Origin: Candidatus Thiosymbion ectosymbiont of Catanema sp. Cochon2018
GTDB taxonomy: Bacteria; Pseudomonadota; Gammaproteobacteria; Chromatiales; Chromatiaceae
Length of the DNA: 64,000 nt
Direction of reading: 5' to 3'
Assembly: GCA_011392765.1 (NCBI GenBank)
Contig: WYCW01000001.1
Span: forward strand, 1,863,714-1,927,713
Below, piece after piece: positions 56,872 to 64,000 of the stretch. The notes beneath the pieces are model-generated. The model made no database searches. It was not told the origin of the DNA and was given only the letters and a program-made list of their open reading frames with translations. The position numbers were made by a program, and so were the translations under genes. The first letter of the stretch is position 1, and the number at the start of each line of letters is the position of its first letter.

Positions 56872-56946
56872 CCTAATGTGTTAGCTCAGCCGACCGTGCG
56901 TGGCGACGAAATTCCTTGATCCTGGACTCTTTTTCGCATGTTAGGT
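56872..56946 (-). repeat. Degenerate attC-like site
   Basis: On the minus strand ACCTAACATGCG contains the stop codon of the membrane protein gene and a consensus core box (RYYYAAC). The opposite box reads ATTAGGG instead of GTTAGGT. GGCTGAGCTAAC lies at the inner position. Plausible but weaker than the site at 57684. Confidence 0.5.
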
Positions 56947-57435
56947 GTTTCTGTTTGGATTTGCCGTTTGCGCATCCACGTGTCTCTGGATCTTTGTGTA
57001 CCAAAGGAAGAAGCCGACAAGCGTAAAGAGAATGCCCGCAGCGAGGCTAGCCCAGCCTATGTTTCTGTACGTGATCTGTGCCTCCTCAAGCACTTTAAGC
57101 TTTTCCGATTTGATATCTACAGGATTTTGAGTAGCTAGCAGCTCAAGATACAGTTTCATCTTGTGGTTCTCTATTGCTTGTTTCTCTGCGGCGTAGTCTT
57201 GCGATTGTGGTGTTAGAGTCTTCCCTTTTTGTGTGAGCTGGTCATACTGAAGCTGCAAAATGCGAGACTTCTCTCCAGTAGCCTTGATAGCGGATCTTAG
57301 TTCAACCGCTTGTAATCCGTATTCGTTTGCCTTGTTCCATGGGAACGCGGCTCCCCATAGCACCATCACGATCCCTGCAATGGCAATGAACTTGTAGAGG
57401 CTGTCCGTGGGCGGAGTCAACATGTTCGATCTCAT
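56941..57435 (-). CDS. Two-helix membrane protein, cassette-borne hypothetical
   Basis: The ATG at 57435 (MRSNMLTPPTDSLY) lies one base after the stop of the upstream lipoprotein and gives 164 residues. TM1 is YKFIAIAGIVMVLWGAAF, a charged coiled-coil region follows (residues ~45-120), then TM2 WASLAAGILFTLVGFFLWYT. No family recognised. A+T content is higher than in the core genes. The stop lies in the R'' box of an attC-like site. Confidence 0.65.
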   Translation of the reverse strand: MRSNMLTPPTDSLYKFIAIAGIVMVLWGAAFPWNKANEYGLQAVELRSAIKATGEKSRILQLQYDQLTQKGKTLTPQSQDYAAEKQAIENHKMKLYLELLATQNPVDIKSEKLKVLEEAQITYRNIGWASLAAGILFTLVGFFLWYTKIQRHVDAQTANPNRNT

Positions 57436-57436
57436 C

Positions 57437-57667
57437 CTATAAACATTCGGATCTACAAATACCTTTATCGGAATCGCAGCGAAATTTTTCGTCGATATAC
57501 TTTTCGGTGCAATCAGCGGCGGTGCAGGATTGCCGAGCGTTTTCTGCTTGTTGAGTGCAATGGGCAGCTTGCTGGTCACATTGAGAAATGCATTGCCTCG
57601 GTATAGTGGAACAGCCAGTGACCGCAAGACAAAAAACAGCAATAATAGACGATTTTATAGTTTTCAC
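57437..57667 (-). CDS. Small Cys-rich lipoprotein, cassette-borne
   Basis: The protein has 76 residues. Signal MKTIKSSIIAVFCLAVTGC has a lipobox (AVTGC). The mature part has regularly placed cysteines (QCISQCDQQAAHCTQQ, SCTAADCTEKY, RCDSDKGICRSEC). It is co-oriented and almost contiguous with the membrane protein gene, suggesting a two-gene cassette. Function unknown. Confidence 0.65.
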   Translation of the reverse strand: MKTIKSSIIAVFCLAVTGCSTIPRQCISQCDQQAAHCTQQAENARQSCTAADCTEKYIDEKFRCDSDKGICRSECL

Positions 57668-57683
57668 TGTATCCTCGCTTGTC

Positions 57684-57782
57684 GCCTAACGTCAAGGCTA
57701 ACTGGCCACCCAAAGCGGTGTGGCTTGAGCGAAGCGAAAGCCGCACCGCTTTGGGTGGTCCGAGTTTAGCCGCATGTTAGGC
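57684..57782 (-). repeat. attC-like recombination site (99 bp)
   Basis: Outer boxes are GCCTAAC and GTTAGGC, perfectly complementary, with inner pairs GGCTAAA / AGTTAGCC and a long hairpin around CCACCCAAAGCGGTG and CACCGCTTTGGGTGG. This is the architecture of an integron attC site. The stop codon of the ankyrin gene (57777-57779) falls in the R'' box, as is common in gene cassettes. Confidence 0.78.
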
Positions 57783-58925
57783 TTGTGCATTGATTTCACT
57801 AGAGCTTTTACCGCCGTTGCTTGTTAACAGTTCTTGAATAAGTTTGTCACCCCGGCTTACAGCGATATCTAATGCCGTTTGTCCATCGGTATTCAAACAG
57901 TTAACAGTATCCGGGTTCTTGCGGATAAGCTTTAATGCTTGTTCATAGTTTCCTTTCGAGATAGCTATAAATAAATCATCTACTGAGCCATTAGATGTTC
58001 TTGGCTTGGTTGGCGTTTCTATGTAATTACTGGCGGGCTCATTTTTTCGCTTATTTAGTATTTCTTGATTGCGTGCAGGTATGTTTTCAGTTCGTAACTC
58101 ATTCAAAATCGCCCTTGTGTTATCGGCATTATCCATTGTTGCTAGCATTACTTGTCCTGCAGCAACTAGAAATAGACCCGATACTGCAACCAGTACACCA
58201 CCGATAAAACCTACAATTCCTTGTTGAGCGCCGCCAAATAGAGCATAAATTACACCCACTAGAAAAACAAACCATCCAAGGCCGCTTAAAAATGTCGATA
58301 TGCTTCTACCAGAGGAGTATGAGGACTTTTGATCTGTTATCTTTGATTGGCTAGACCGATTCTCTGCCGTAGATTTATTGCCTGCTCTATATTGCTCATT
58401 TTCTTTGGCTTCATCTCTAAATTGTTTGGCGTCTTCATCTATTCCTTGAGCACAGTTCCAGCATTCGTCAAATTGATCATCGATTTTCTCACCGCACCTA
58501 TTCGCATATAAGTCTTCATCGCTGTCAGGCGAACCTGTTTCTAGTGTTGTATTTTGGCTTTCTTGGTTATAGCTTGCTGGACTTTGATTCTCTTGCTCAC
58601 CATCATGAACCCTACTGCGGTGTTCAGATCTTCTATCCTTGATGCTTGGGGAGTCTGATTTTAAGTTGCTTGTACTTTCATATTGATTAAGGATGATGCT
58701 TTCTTCGTTTACTCGGGCGACTTCATTTTCGGCCTTATTTACAAATACAAAGATTTCATCAGAGAGCAGCAGCGCATTTTTCTTGATGAATAAATAGCCA
58801 ATAAATTCATCGGAGCATTTTTCAATTGATTTTGCTATAGCCTCACTCTCGTTGTCGGCAGTGATAAAAGCATCCCATTTACCTTGCTTTGATCCTTTTA
58901 TAACGCGCATATAATATTCTGCCAT
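57777..58925 (-). CDS. Zinc-ribbon, two-helix, ankyrin-repeat protein (cassette-borne)
   Basis: The protein has 382 residues. Start MAEYYMRVIKGSKQGKW opens a small folded domain (1-70); 75-140 is disordered and polar. A CxxC pair (NRCGEKI ... CWNCAQ) suggests a zinc ribbon near 143-158. TM helices FLSGLGWFVFLVGVIYALF and IGGVLVAVSGLFLVAAG span residues ~208-255. The C-terminus has ankyrin units (VDDLFIAISKGNYEQALKLIRKNP, TDGQTALDIAVSRGDKLIQELL). Low GC and cassette position suggest acquisition. Function unknown. Confidence 0.75.
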   Translation of the reverse strand: MAEYYMRVIKGSKQGKWDAFITADNESEAIAKSIEKCSDEFIGYLFIKKNALLLSDEIFVFVNKAENEVARVNEESIILNQYESTSNLKSDSPSIKDRRSEHRSRVHDGEQENQSPASYNQESQNTTLETGSPDSDEDLYANRCGEKIDDQFDECWNCAQGIDEDAKQFRDEAKENEQYRAGNKSTAENRSSQSKITDQKSSYSSGRSISTFLSGLGWFVFLVGVIYALFGGAQQGIVGFIGGVLVAVSGLFLVAAGQVMLATMDNADNTRAILNELRTENIPARNQEILNKRKNEPASNYIETPTKPRTSNGSVDDLFIAISKGNYEQALKLIRKNPDTVNCLNTDGQTALDIAVSRGDKLIQELLTSNGGKSSSEINAQA

Positions 58926-58998
58926 ACTATTCTCCGCTCATTACTAACGTGAATACCAAGATACAATCTACTTAGGTGCGATGAGTGCGTCTTTGTAG

Positions 58999-59085
58999 CG
59001 CATAATGGGGAGCTAACCAGCAACCTCCCTTGCCCCCATGGACGGGGGCAAGGGAGGTTTGTCTGCGTTCAGCGACTTGTTAAAC
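58999..59085 (-). repeat. attC-like site with perfect hairpin
   Basis: On the minus strand GTTTAACAAGTCGCTGAACG opens the site; the hairpin CCTCCCTTGCCCCCG / GGGGGCAAGGGAGG forms the stem; GCTGGTTAGC is the inner box; the last box reads ATTATGC. A copy with a truncated end lies at 54297. Confidence 0.65.
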
Positions 59086-59300
59086 GGGCAGAAACCTCCC
59101 ACCGCTTGACGCATCAAATGATCCTTCATGCGGCAGCCCCCGATAAATAATCAACGTTATGGTTTTTCTGTCGAGGGGTGAAGCGTATGCTGATGCGTCC
59201 GCTTCAACGCATGTTAAGCTGCGCAGCTTAAGCTGCGCATCAGCATACGCTTCACTCAATACCATAATTTTGATTATTTGTCTACCGAAAAAGGGATCTT
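59080..59300. repeat. Long hairpin next to the attC-like site
   Basis: GTGAAGCGTATGCTGATGCG (59179) faces CGCATCAGCATACGCTTCAC (59236) with AGCTGCGCAGCTTAAGC inside. A 61-residue frame on the minus strand crosses it and ends in the attC-like site, but its protein sequence is dominated by the hairpin, so I do not call it a gene. GTTAAG and TTTAAC boxes at 59212 and 59326 could be parts of other degenerate attC sites. Confidence 0.5.
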
Positions 59301-60477
59301 TTCATTCATTTGTGACGAGGTAGTTTAACAGGTAGTAGACGGCGAGTCGCCGTGTTTAAATACGTCGAAACATCTTCTATACCACAATGATTGCTTCTTT
59401 GTCGAATTCATGAATATCTCCATCAAATGTACCTGGAAACAATGAGTTAGGATCTGCGGACGACTTGTTGCCTCGGTCTCTCCCAGCGGACAACTGCGGC
59501 GAACTTCTATCTAGTACCGCGGTGCCGAAGTACCGATAACAATCGGTTCGGTTCTATCATTGGAAATTCTGTTGGCTCTTTATGGATTCCAGAGTGCTTT
59601 GCCGTGGCCGCGGAGTCCTCGGGTTTCGCGCTGCCGAACCGTTCGCTGCCTTCACCACATCCCCGCGTTACACGGCGGTCCTGGAAGTGTAGGATGCGGT
59701 GAGCGCGGTATACCGTAGCAGGATGACACCACTCTCGACCGCGAACCGCATCGATGAGCCGGAAGCCCAAAATGCGGTGGCTCTTTATGGATTCCGGACT
59801 GCTGACGATCACGGAAGGGCGCCACCGGACACTTTGGCGTGCGGCGGCGGCTTTACCCCGACACCGGAAGGAACCCGCGGTGCTTGGTGTAACCAAGGTA
59901 TCGGTCAGGTAGTACAAGCCTGCCGCCGCTTTGGATTGGGCACGGCCTCTATCCCCGGCACCGGCGTTACGACCAGGGGAAAGCGCCGTCGCCGCGGCGT
60001 GTGGTGAACCCGGCGCTCGGAGTTCCGGCGCCGGCTGCCGGGAACCCTCGTCGCTCAGGTTCGAGGTGGCCGCGCCGCTTTGCCGGCGCACGCCAAAACA
60101 GTCCGGAATCCATAAAGAGCCAATCGAAATTCCGATTGCGATCCCGATTTCGATTTCGACCTACCCAAGCTCTCCAACGGTTGGTCAAGTGTAGGAGATG
60201 GGGCCTTACGGGAGGGAGGCTTTGGGGTCTTCATGCCTTGTCGGTCTGAAGCAAAGCCTCGCTAGGATTCCTTGAGGGACCCGGATCTTTACCAATGAGT
60301 CGAGTTTGTGCACGGCATAAAAACTCACATCTCCTCATGCAGCACTTGGGGGTATTGCGCCCATTGTTTTTATCCGCAGATTACGCAGATTTTCGCAGAT
60401 CAAGAATAGAAATAATCTGCGAAAATCTGCGTAATCTGCGGATAACAAGTTTGTTCGCTTCAGTCGCAATCGGTTCA
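59301..60477. repeat. Gene-free tract of dispersed repeats
   Basis: No supported gene in 1.2 kb. Noted: GAAGTACCGATAACAATCGG (59526); GGCTCTTTATGGATTCC at 59572 and 59787 with its reverse at 60103, the latter two bounding a ~340-bp GC-rich inverted-repeat element (59786-60120); CGAAATTCCGATTGCGATCC words (60125); GCCTTGTCGGTCTGAAGC (60234); a CTAGGATTCCTTGAGGGACC copy (60264); and a ATCCGCAGATTACGCAG / CTGCGTAATCTGCGGAT palindrome (60371-60443). Confidence 0.65.
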
Positions 60478-60623
60478 GAGGCTGTCTAAAAACTAACACA
60501 TTGATTTTAAATCGGTAGGCTGGGGGGCAAGGAACGAACCCCAGCGTTGGTTATTGCTGGGTTTTGGCCGTCCCTGGCCGCAACCCAGCCTACAGCCTAT
60601 GATCCCTTTTTAGACAGTCTCTC
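60478..60623. mobile_element. 146-bp MITE, family B (GAGGCTGTCTAAAAA ends)
   Basis: GAGGCTGTCTAAAAAC on the left and TTTTTAGACAGTCTCTC on the right. The core holds TAGGCTGGGGGGCAAGGAAC and GGCCGCAACCCAGCCTAC in inverted order. Single ends of the same family are at 6829, 7062, 27979 and 48770. Confidence 0.8.
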
Positions 60624-60710
60624 ACCCTTATCGCCGGTTCTTGATCCCGTTGCGTTTATTACCTTTTCCCTGCGTCCTCAACGTCTGTGCGATTCAAACG
60701 AGAAATTACG

Positions 60711-61556
60711 ATGCCAACGGGATCTAACCCCCGACCACCGCGGATCCCATCCGCTTCGACAGCGATTCGGCTGCAGAAGGCCCTGGCGGACGCGGGTCTC
60801 GGCTCTCGCCGCGAGATCGAGGACTGGATCCGCGCCGGCCGGGTGCGGGTCAACGGTAAGCCGGCCAAGCTGGGCGACCGCATCGAACCGGCAGATCACA
60901 TCCGGGTCGACGGCAAAGAGGTCAAACGCCGGTCCGCGCGCAAGCGGGAGCTTCGGGTCATCGCCTACAACAAGCCGGCGGGGGAGCTGGTGACCCGCCG
61001 CGATCCGGCCGGCCGGCGCACCGTATTCAACCGTCTGCCACGCCTCAAGGGCGGGCGCTGGATCGCCGTCGGCAGGCTCGACATCAACACCTCCGGCCTG
61101 TTACTCCTGACCAACGACGGCGAACTGGCCAATCGGCTCATGCACCCCACCAGGGAGCTGGAGCGGGAGTACGCGGTGCGCATCCTGGGTGAGGTGCCCG
61201 CGGAGGCCCTGCTGCAGCTGACCCACGGCATCGAACTCACGGACGGACCGGCCCGTTTCGAGGAGATCGTCGAGTCGGGCGGGGAAGGCGCCAACCGCTG
61301 GTTTCATGTCCTGCTGCGCGAGGGCCGCAATCGCGAGGTGCATCGCCTGTGGGAGGCCGTCGGCTGCCGGGTCAGCCGCCTCAAGCGCGTTCGCTTCGGC
61401 AACGTGATCCTGGGGCCGCGGGTATTCGCCGGCCACTGGCGCGACTTGACCGAAGACGAACTCACGGACCTGCTGGCGCTCGCGGGTATGGAGCGGCCCC
61501 GTATGCCTGCGCGTAGGGTAGGGAAGGGCGGACCGCCGATAAGGCAAGGGCGTTGA
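60711..61556 (+). CDS. rluB: 23S rRNA pseudouridine synthase RluB
   Basis: The ATG at 60711 (MPTGSNPRPPRIPS) gives 281 residues. An S4 RNA-binding domain (IRLQKALADAGLGSRREIEDWIRAGRVRVNG) is followed by the RsuA/RluB catalytic core with the Asp in AVGRLDINTSGLLLLTNDG and EGRNREVHRLWEAVG. It modifies U2605 of 23S rRNA. Its usual neighbour is scpB, 7.2 kb away here. Confidence 0.94.
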   Translation: MPTGSNPRPPRIPSASTAIRLQKALADAGLGSRREIEDWIRAGRVRVNGKPAKLGDRIEPADHIRVDGKEVKRRSARKRELRVIAYNKPAGELVTRRDPAGRRTVFNRLPRLKGGRWIAVGRLDINTSGLLLLTNDGELANRLMHPTRELEREYAVRILGEVPAEALLQLTHGIELTDGPARFEEIVESGGEGANRWFHVLLREGRNREVHRLWEAVGCRVSRLKRVRFGNVILGPRVFAGHWRDLTEDELTDLLALAGMERPRMPARRVGKGGPPIRQGR

Positions 61557-61903
61557 CCTGAAGTGGGCGAGAGTTTACCGTTGGATCGCCTGTGCTTTCG
61601 TAGTTTCTTCTCTTAGAGGCTGTCTGGCTAAAAGTGGTATCGGCTGTCGCTGTTCCAAAATGGTCCCTGTTTCCGCGCTTTCGCGTTAAATCGGCTGGCT
61701 ATCCGCCTCGAAAGCGCGCAAAAACGCCCTCATTTCGGACCATTTTCGCTAAGATCCATTTTAACCAAACAGCTTCTTACTTTGCCGACCGGTAACGCTT
61801 AACTTAATGGCATTGGCCTGCAACCGGCTGGATGGCCGGGGAGATCGCTGAAGTTCCGCAGGTCGCTCCCAACACCGCTCACAACCATTTCAGAGGTACC
61901 ACC
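61557..61903. repeat. Intergenic inverted-repeat element
   Basis: GAGGCTGTCTGGCTAAAAGTGG (61616) and CATTTTAACCAAACAGCTTC (61758) are the ends of a ~160-bp element with inner words AAAATGGTCC / GGACCATTTT and CGCGCTTTCGCG / CGAAAGCGCG. No gene. GlsB probably has its own promoter after 61780. Confidence 0.7.
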
Positions 61904-62155
61904 ATGGGCATTTTCAGCTGGATTCTGTTAGGTCTTATCGCAGGGGTTTTGGCGAAGTGGATTATGCCTGGTGAAGATCCGGGCGGTATTATCGTTACGA
62001 TTCTCATCGGTATCGCCGGCGCTTTTTTAGGCGGTTTTGCAGGCACGCAACTGGGTATCGGTCCTGTAGACGGCGTCAACTTGATAAGCATAGGCTTGGC
62101 TATGGCCGGCGCGCTGGTTTTACTGTTGGCTTACCGTATTTTTTCCAGGAAGTAG
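61904..62155 (+). CDS. GlsB/YeaQ/YmgE-family stress-response membrane protein
   Basis: The protein is 83 residues with AGAGG before the ATG at 61904. Three hydrophobic helices: FSWILLGLIAGVLAKWI, GGIIVTILIGIAGAFLGGFAG, LISIGLAMAGALVLLLAY. The family (PF04226, transglycosylase-associated) is small, induced by stress, of unclear function. Full length. Confidence 0.9.
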   Translation: MGIFSWILLGLIAGVLAKWIMPGEDPGGIIVTILIGIAGAFLGGFAGTQLGIGPVDGVNLISIGLAMAGALVLLLAYRIFSRK

Positions 62156-62490
62156 CACAGCAGCGCTTCGAGGCCATCGAAAAACATTTCGAGGTGCTGA
62201 CAAGGCGCATCAACCGGTTGATCGTAGGCGGTCTCGTTATGGCAGCAGTGAAGCTGTTGCCTTGAGCCGATAGTGGTCCAGGAAAAGCCGGTGGTCACGT
62301 GGGTTAGGAAAGCAGGAACCGATGTCAGGGGATACAAAGGGGTGGTTGGCCGAATACTCGACTTTACATAATATACATTATGCGTAATTTTGGAATGGTT
62401 AGAATAGGGGATGCTCAACCCGACCTTAGACAACCCCCGGGTCCACTTACCGGCTACCGGCTCCTGCCGGCAGCCGGCGACTGACAAATC
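62156..62490. other. Intergenic, possible gene remnant
   Basis: 62160-62265 reads QQRFEAIEKHFEVLTRRINR, then LIVGGLVMAAVKLLP before a stop, without a start codon. It looks like the C-terminal membrane-tail of an AarF/UbiB-like kinase, but this is only an impression. The rest contains a GCCGGCAGCCGGCGAC-type repeat (62467), as at 46309 and 56330. Confidence 0.35.
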
Positions 62491-62724
62491 TCACCGCCAT
62501 CCATGCGGCTGCTCGGCAACCGCCGCAAGAGCTTCTTCACCCAGCGTTCCGGGCTCGACCCCAGCCGGCAAGTTCTTCAGCACGGACTCTTTCTCCTCTG
62601 CCAACTCGACGGTAGCGTCGGGTGTCCTCCCGGACGAGAGAACAGCGATCGCAATGAGCGCCAGGAACATAAAGACGATCGTGCCGAGCACAGTGTTCAC
62701 AATGCGTTTCAGCTCGTCATCCAT
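62491..62724 (-). CDS. Small single-helix membrane protein
   Basis: The protein is 77 residues: MDDELKRIVNTVLGTIVFMF, then LALIAIAVLSSG is one hydrophobic helix, followed by an acidic soluble tail (VELAEEKESVLKNLPAG). It overlaps the upstream small gene by 8 bp, suggesting coupling. No family recognised. Confidence 0.55.
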   Translation of the reverse strand: MDDELKRIVNTVLGTIVFMFLALIAIAVLSSGRTPDATVELAEEKESVLKNLPAGVEPGTLGEEALAAVAEQPHGWR

Positions 62725-62902
62725 CGGTTTCTCCCGTTTGGTCGATTATTGTAGTCTCGCTACCACACCCAGGTAACGGCTGTACTTCCCCCGCTTGTTC
62801 CGCCGAATCTTCGTCTCCGGGCACCTCCGAGGCATCGATGCGGGCCGGGCGGAGCTTCATACCGTAGCGCCGGGCGTCCATCCCTGGATCCACCTCCACC
62901 AT
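62717..62902 (-). CDS. Short hypothetical protein coupled to the next gene
   Basis: The protein is 61 residues from ATG 62902 (MVEVDPGMDARRYGMKL). In-frame codons upstream (DELDAHGRVYYGDTI) continue the same protein-like pattern back to a stop near 62950 but have no ATG, so this may be the end of a longer, truncated gene. No family recognised. Confidence 0.4.
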   Translation of the reverse strand: MVEVDPGMDARRYGMKLRPARIDASEVPGDEDSAEQAGEVQPLPGCGSETTIIDQTGETDG

Positions 62903-63107
62903 GATGGTGTCCCCATAATAGACACGGCCATGGGCATCTAGTTCATCACAAATTCGTAACTATTCAGTTACCCCATCCGTATAAAAAACAAAGACTTGCG
63001 ATTTTTCGATTGTGATTTGCAGCCATCAGTGCATAGCGGGAACCAGCCGCGGTGCCGGGCGTGCGCCGTAGGAGTAGACCGAGAGGCTTGCAAATCAGGC
63101 CGGTGGA

Positions 63108-63127
63108 AATTATATTTTGATATAATT
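63108..63127 (+). promoter_or_regulatory. Palindrome with extended -10 upstream of mazE-like gene
   Basis: AATTATAT-TTTG-ATATAATT is a perfect palindrome 20 bases before the ATG. It contains TGATATAAT, an extended -10 box, so binding of the antitoxin would block transcription, the usual autoregulation of mazEF. Confidence 0.65.
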
Positions 63128-63147
63128 CGACCCGCTGGAGATGTATC

Positions 63148-63405
63148 ATGCACACAACCAATCTGCGCAAGGTCGGTGGCTCGGTTATGCTGGCCGTTCC
63201 GCCTGCATTCCTTGATCAGCTGCATTTGCAAGCCGGCACAACGGTCGGCCTGGCTGTCGACCATGGCTGTCTGGTGGTCGATCCCAGACCAGGGCCGCGC
63301 TACACGCTCGCGGAACTGCTGGCCGCGTCGGATTACTCGCAGCCGCAACCGGCCGCGGAACGTGAATGGGTAGATGCGCCCACCGTGGGCGGTGAGCTGC
63401 TATGA
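63148..63405 (+). CDS. MazE/AbrB-type antitoxin
   Basis: The protein is 85 residues with GGAG before the ATG. The swapped-hairpin fold start TTNLRKVGGSVMLAVPPAFLDQL matches MazE/ChpS-type antitoxins. The C-terminal part (LAELLAASDYSQ ... WVDAPTVGGELL) should wrap the toxin. Overlaps the toxin gene by 4 bp (ATGA). Confidence 0.88.
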   Translation: MHTTNLRKVGGSVMLAVPPAFLDQLHLQAGTTVGLAVDHGCLVVDPRPGPRYTLAELLAASDYSQPQPAAEREWVDAPTVGGELL

Positions 63406-63728
63406 GGCGGGGCGACATTTACATGGTGTCGCTCGACCCGACCGCAGGGCATGAACAAAGTGGCCGCCGTCCTGTCCTGATCGTCTCACCGGTCGAGTTC
63501 AACGCCGCTACCAGACTGCCGGTGATCCTCCCGATTACCAAAGGTGGCGGATTCGCCCGCCGCTGCGGGTTCACCGTGCCTATAACGGACATCGAGACCA
63601 CCGGTATCGTGCGTTGCGATCAGCCGCGTGTACTCGACCTGGCCGCCCGCCATGCCCGCAAGGTGGATACCCTGCCGGTACCGATCATGGACGAAGTGCT
63701 GGCAAAGGTCTCCACACTCTTCGAGTAA
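63402..63728 (+). CDS. MazF/ChpB-type mRNA interferase
   Basis: The protein has 108 residues. RRGDIYMVSLDPTAGHEQSGRRPVLIVSP is the family N-terminus, with the catalytic Arg and the Thr/Ser site in VILPITKGG. RCDQPRVLDL and KVDTLPVPIMDEVLAKV complete it. Closer to ChpB/PemK length. Intact. Confidence 0.92.
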   Translation: MRRGDIYMVSLDPTAGHEQSGRRPVLIVSPVEFNAATRLPVILPITKGGGFARRCGFTVPITDIETTGIVRCDQPRVLDLAARHARKVDTLPVPIMDEVLAKVSTLFE

Positions 63729-63742
63729 GGCGGAGACAGAAC

Positions 63743-64000
63743 CTAGGTAAAAAGCGTCAACACACTCGTATAGCCATAGAGTCGGTCCTGGGAGATTTCG
63801 CCGTTCGCGTAGAAGCCGACCAGAGGGAAATCCCCCAGCTCCGAGGCGATGAGCTTGAGCTCTTCGGAATCCTTACCGAATAGGTTACGGCCGCGGCCCA
63901 GGCAGGAAATATAGATGCCCCCCCGGGGAGGTCCGTCGAGGGCCTTTGCGATTGCCGTGAGCATGCGTAGCAAATCCGCCCGCGCGGTGTCGGCGTCACG
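63743..64000 (-). CDS. FIST-domain sensor protein, C-terminal part
   Basis: The 85 visible codons end at the stop at 63743; the gene continues beyond the window. GGIYISCLGRGRNLFGKDSEE, then LGDFPLVGFYANGEI and RLYGYTSVLTLF are the end of a FIST_C domain. These proteins are thought to sense small ligands such as amino acids and signal to partner output proteins. Partner not visible. Confidence 0.85.
   Translation of the reverse strand, partial: RDADTARADLLRMLTAIAKALDGPPRGGIYISCLGRGRNLFGKDSEELKLIASELGDFPLVGFYANGEISQDRLYGYTSVLTLFT

Noticed and set aside
59507-60091. 194-codon minus-strand frame
   Set aside because: Runs through three repeat families; no protein-like pattern.

Overview
The window looks like a chromosomal segment of a gammaproteobacterium. 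The gene pairs trpS-scpA-scpB-rluB, mnmA-hflD, xseB-ispA and aat-trxB, together with folE2, parE, tsaE and cnoX, point that way. A Chromatiales-like relative would fit, but the sequence does not settle genus or family. Housekeeping genes are GC-rich and intact. Almost every gap between them is filled with dispersed palindromic repeats, miniature inverted-repeat elements (MITEs), insertion-sequence remnants and dead gene fragments.

Layout. 1-4398: minus-strand export operon (outer-membrane barrel protein, LolA-like protein, RND/MMPL transporter with one in-frame stop). 4451-6807: dead genes (IS630 and ROK-kinase fragments; a trypsin-like protease cut by a 210-bp MITE with a 10-bp target duplication). 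7211-8680: dynamin-like GTPase. 9195-10735: AAA ATPase plus nuclease-like partner, a candidate defence pair. 11029-18558: RND adaptor, RND permease with a repeat-bearing C-terminal tail, and a periplasmic LolA-like protein. 18661-21927: nested insertion sequences (IS200 carrying a MITE, dead and intact IS1) around a methyltransferase. 22092-33849: ParA-like ATPase, 5'-nucleotidase, cnoX, tsaE, folE2, a Uma2-type nuclease, ispA-xseB, parE, an oxygenase-like gene and a DUF3782-type nuclease-like protein.

34079-43923 is the most unusual part. It encodes a TIR protein with a CHAT-like and a STAND-like region, a MoxR AAA+ ATPase, and a 1199-residue membrane protein with a CoxE/vWA-like front and a C-terminal formylglycine-generating-enzyme (FGE/SUMF1, C-type-lectin fold) domain. 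A second membrane-anchored FGE protein lies opposite. The last ~30 codons of the two FGE domains have the signature of diversity-generating retroelement (DGR) variable regions: conserved codons alternate with hypervariable NNC codons whose third base C is kept, followed by a conserved 3' block. No reverse transcriptase, Avd or template repeat is in the window, so the DGR would have to act from elsewhere in the genome or be lost. A RAYT transposase sits between the two FGE genes, and a hicAB module lies beside moxR.

43961-53489 returns to core genes (aat, trxB, mnmA, hflD, site-2 protease, trpS, scpAB). A lipoprotein/papain-like protease pair sits between mnmA and hflD. 53490-60710 is a 7-kb accessory island between scpB and rluB: antitoxin remnants, a four-copy ~351-bp tandem array bracketed by 227-bp direct repeats, and a small cluster of integron-like cassettes with attC-like sites but no integrase. 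60711-64000 holds rluB, a GlsB/YeaQ membrane protein, two small genes, a mazEF-like module with a palindromic operator, and the end of a FIST-domain gene.
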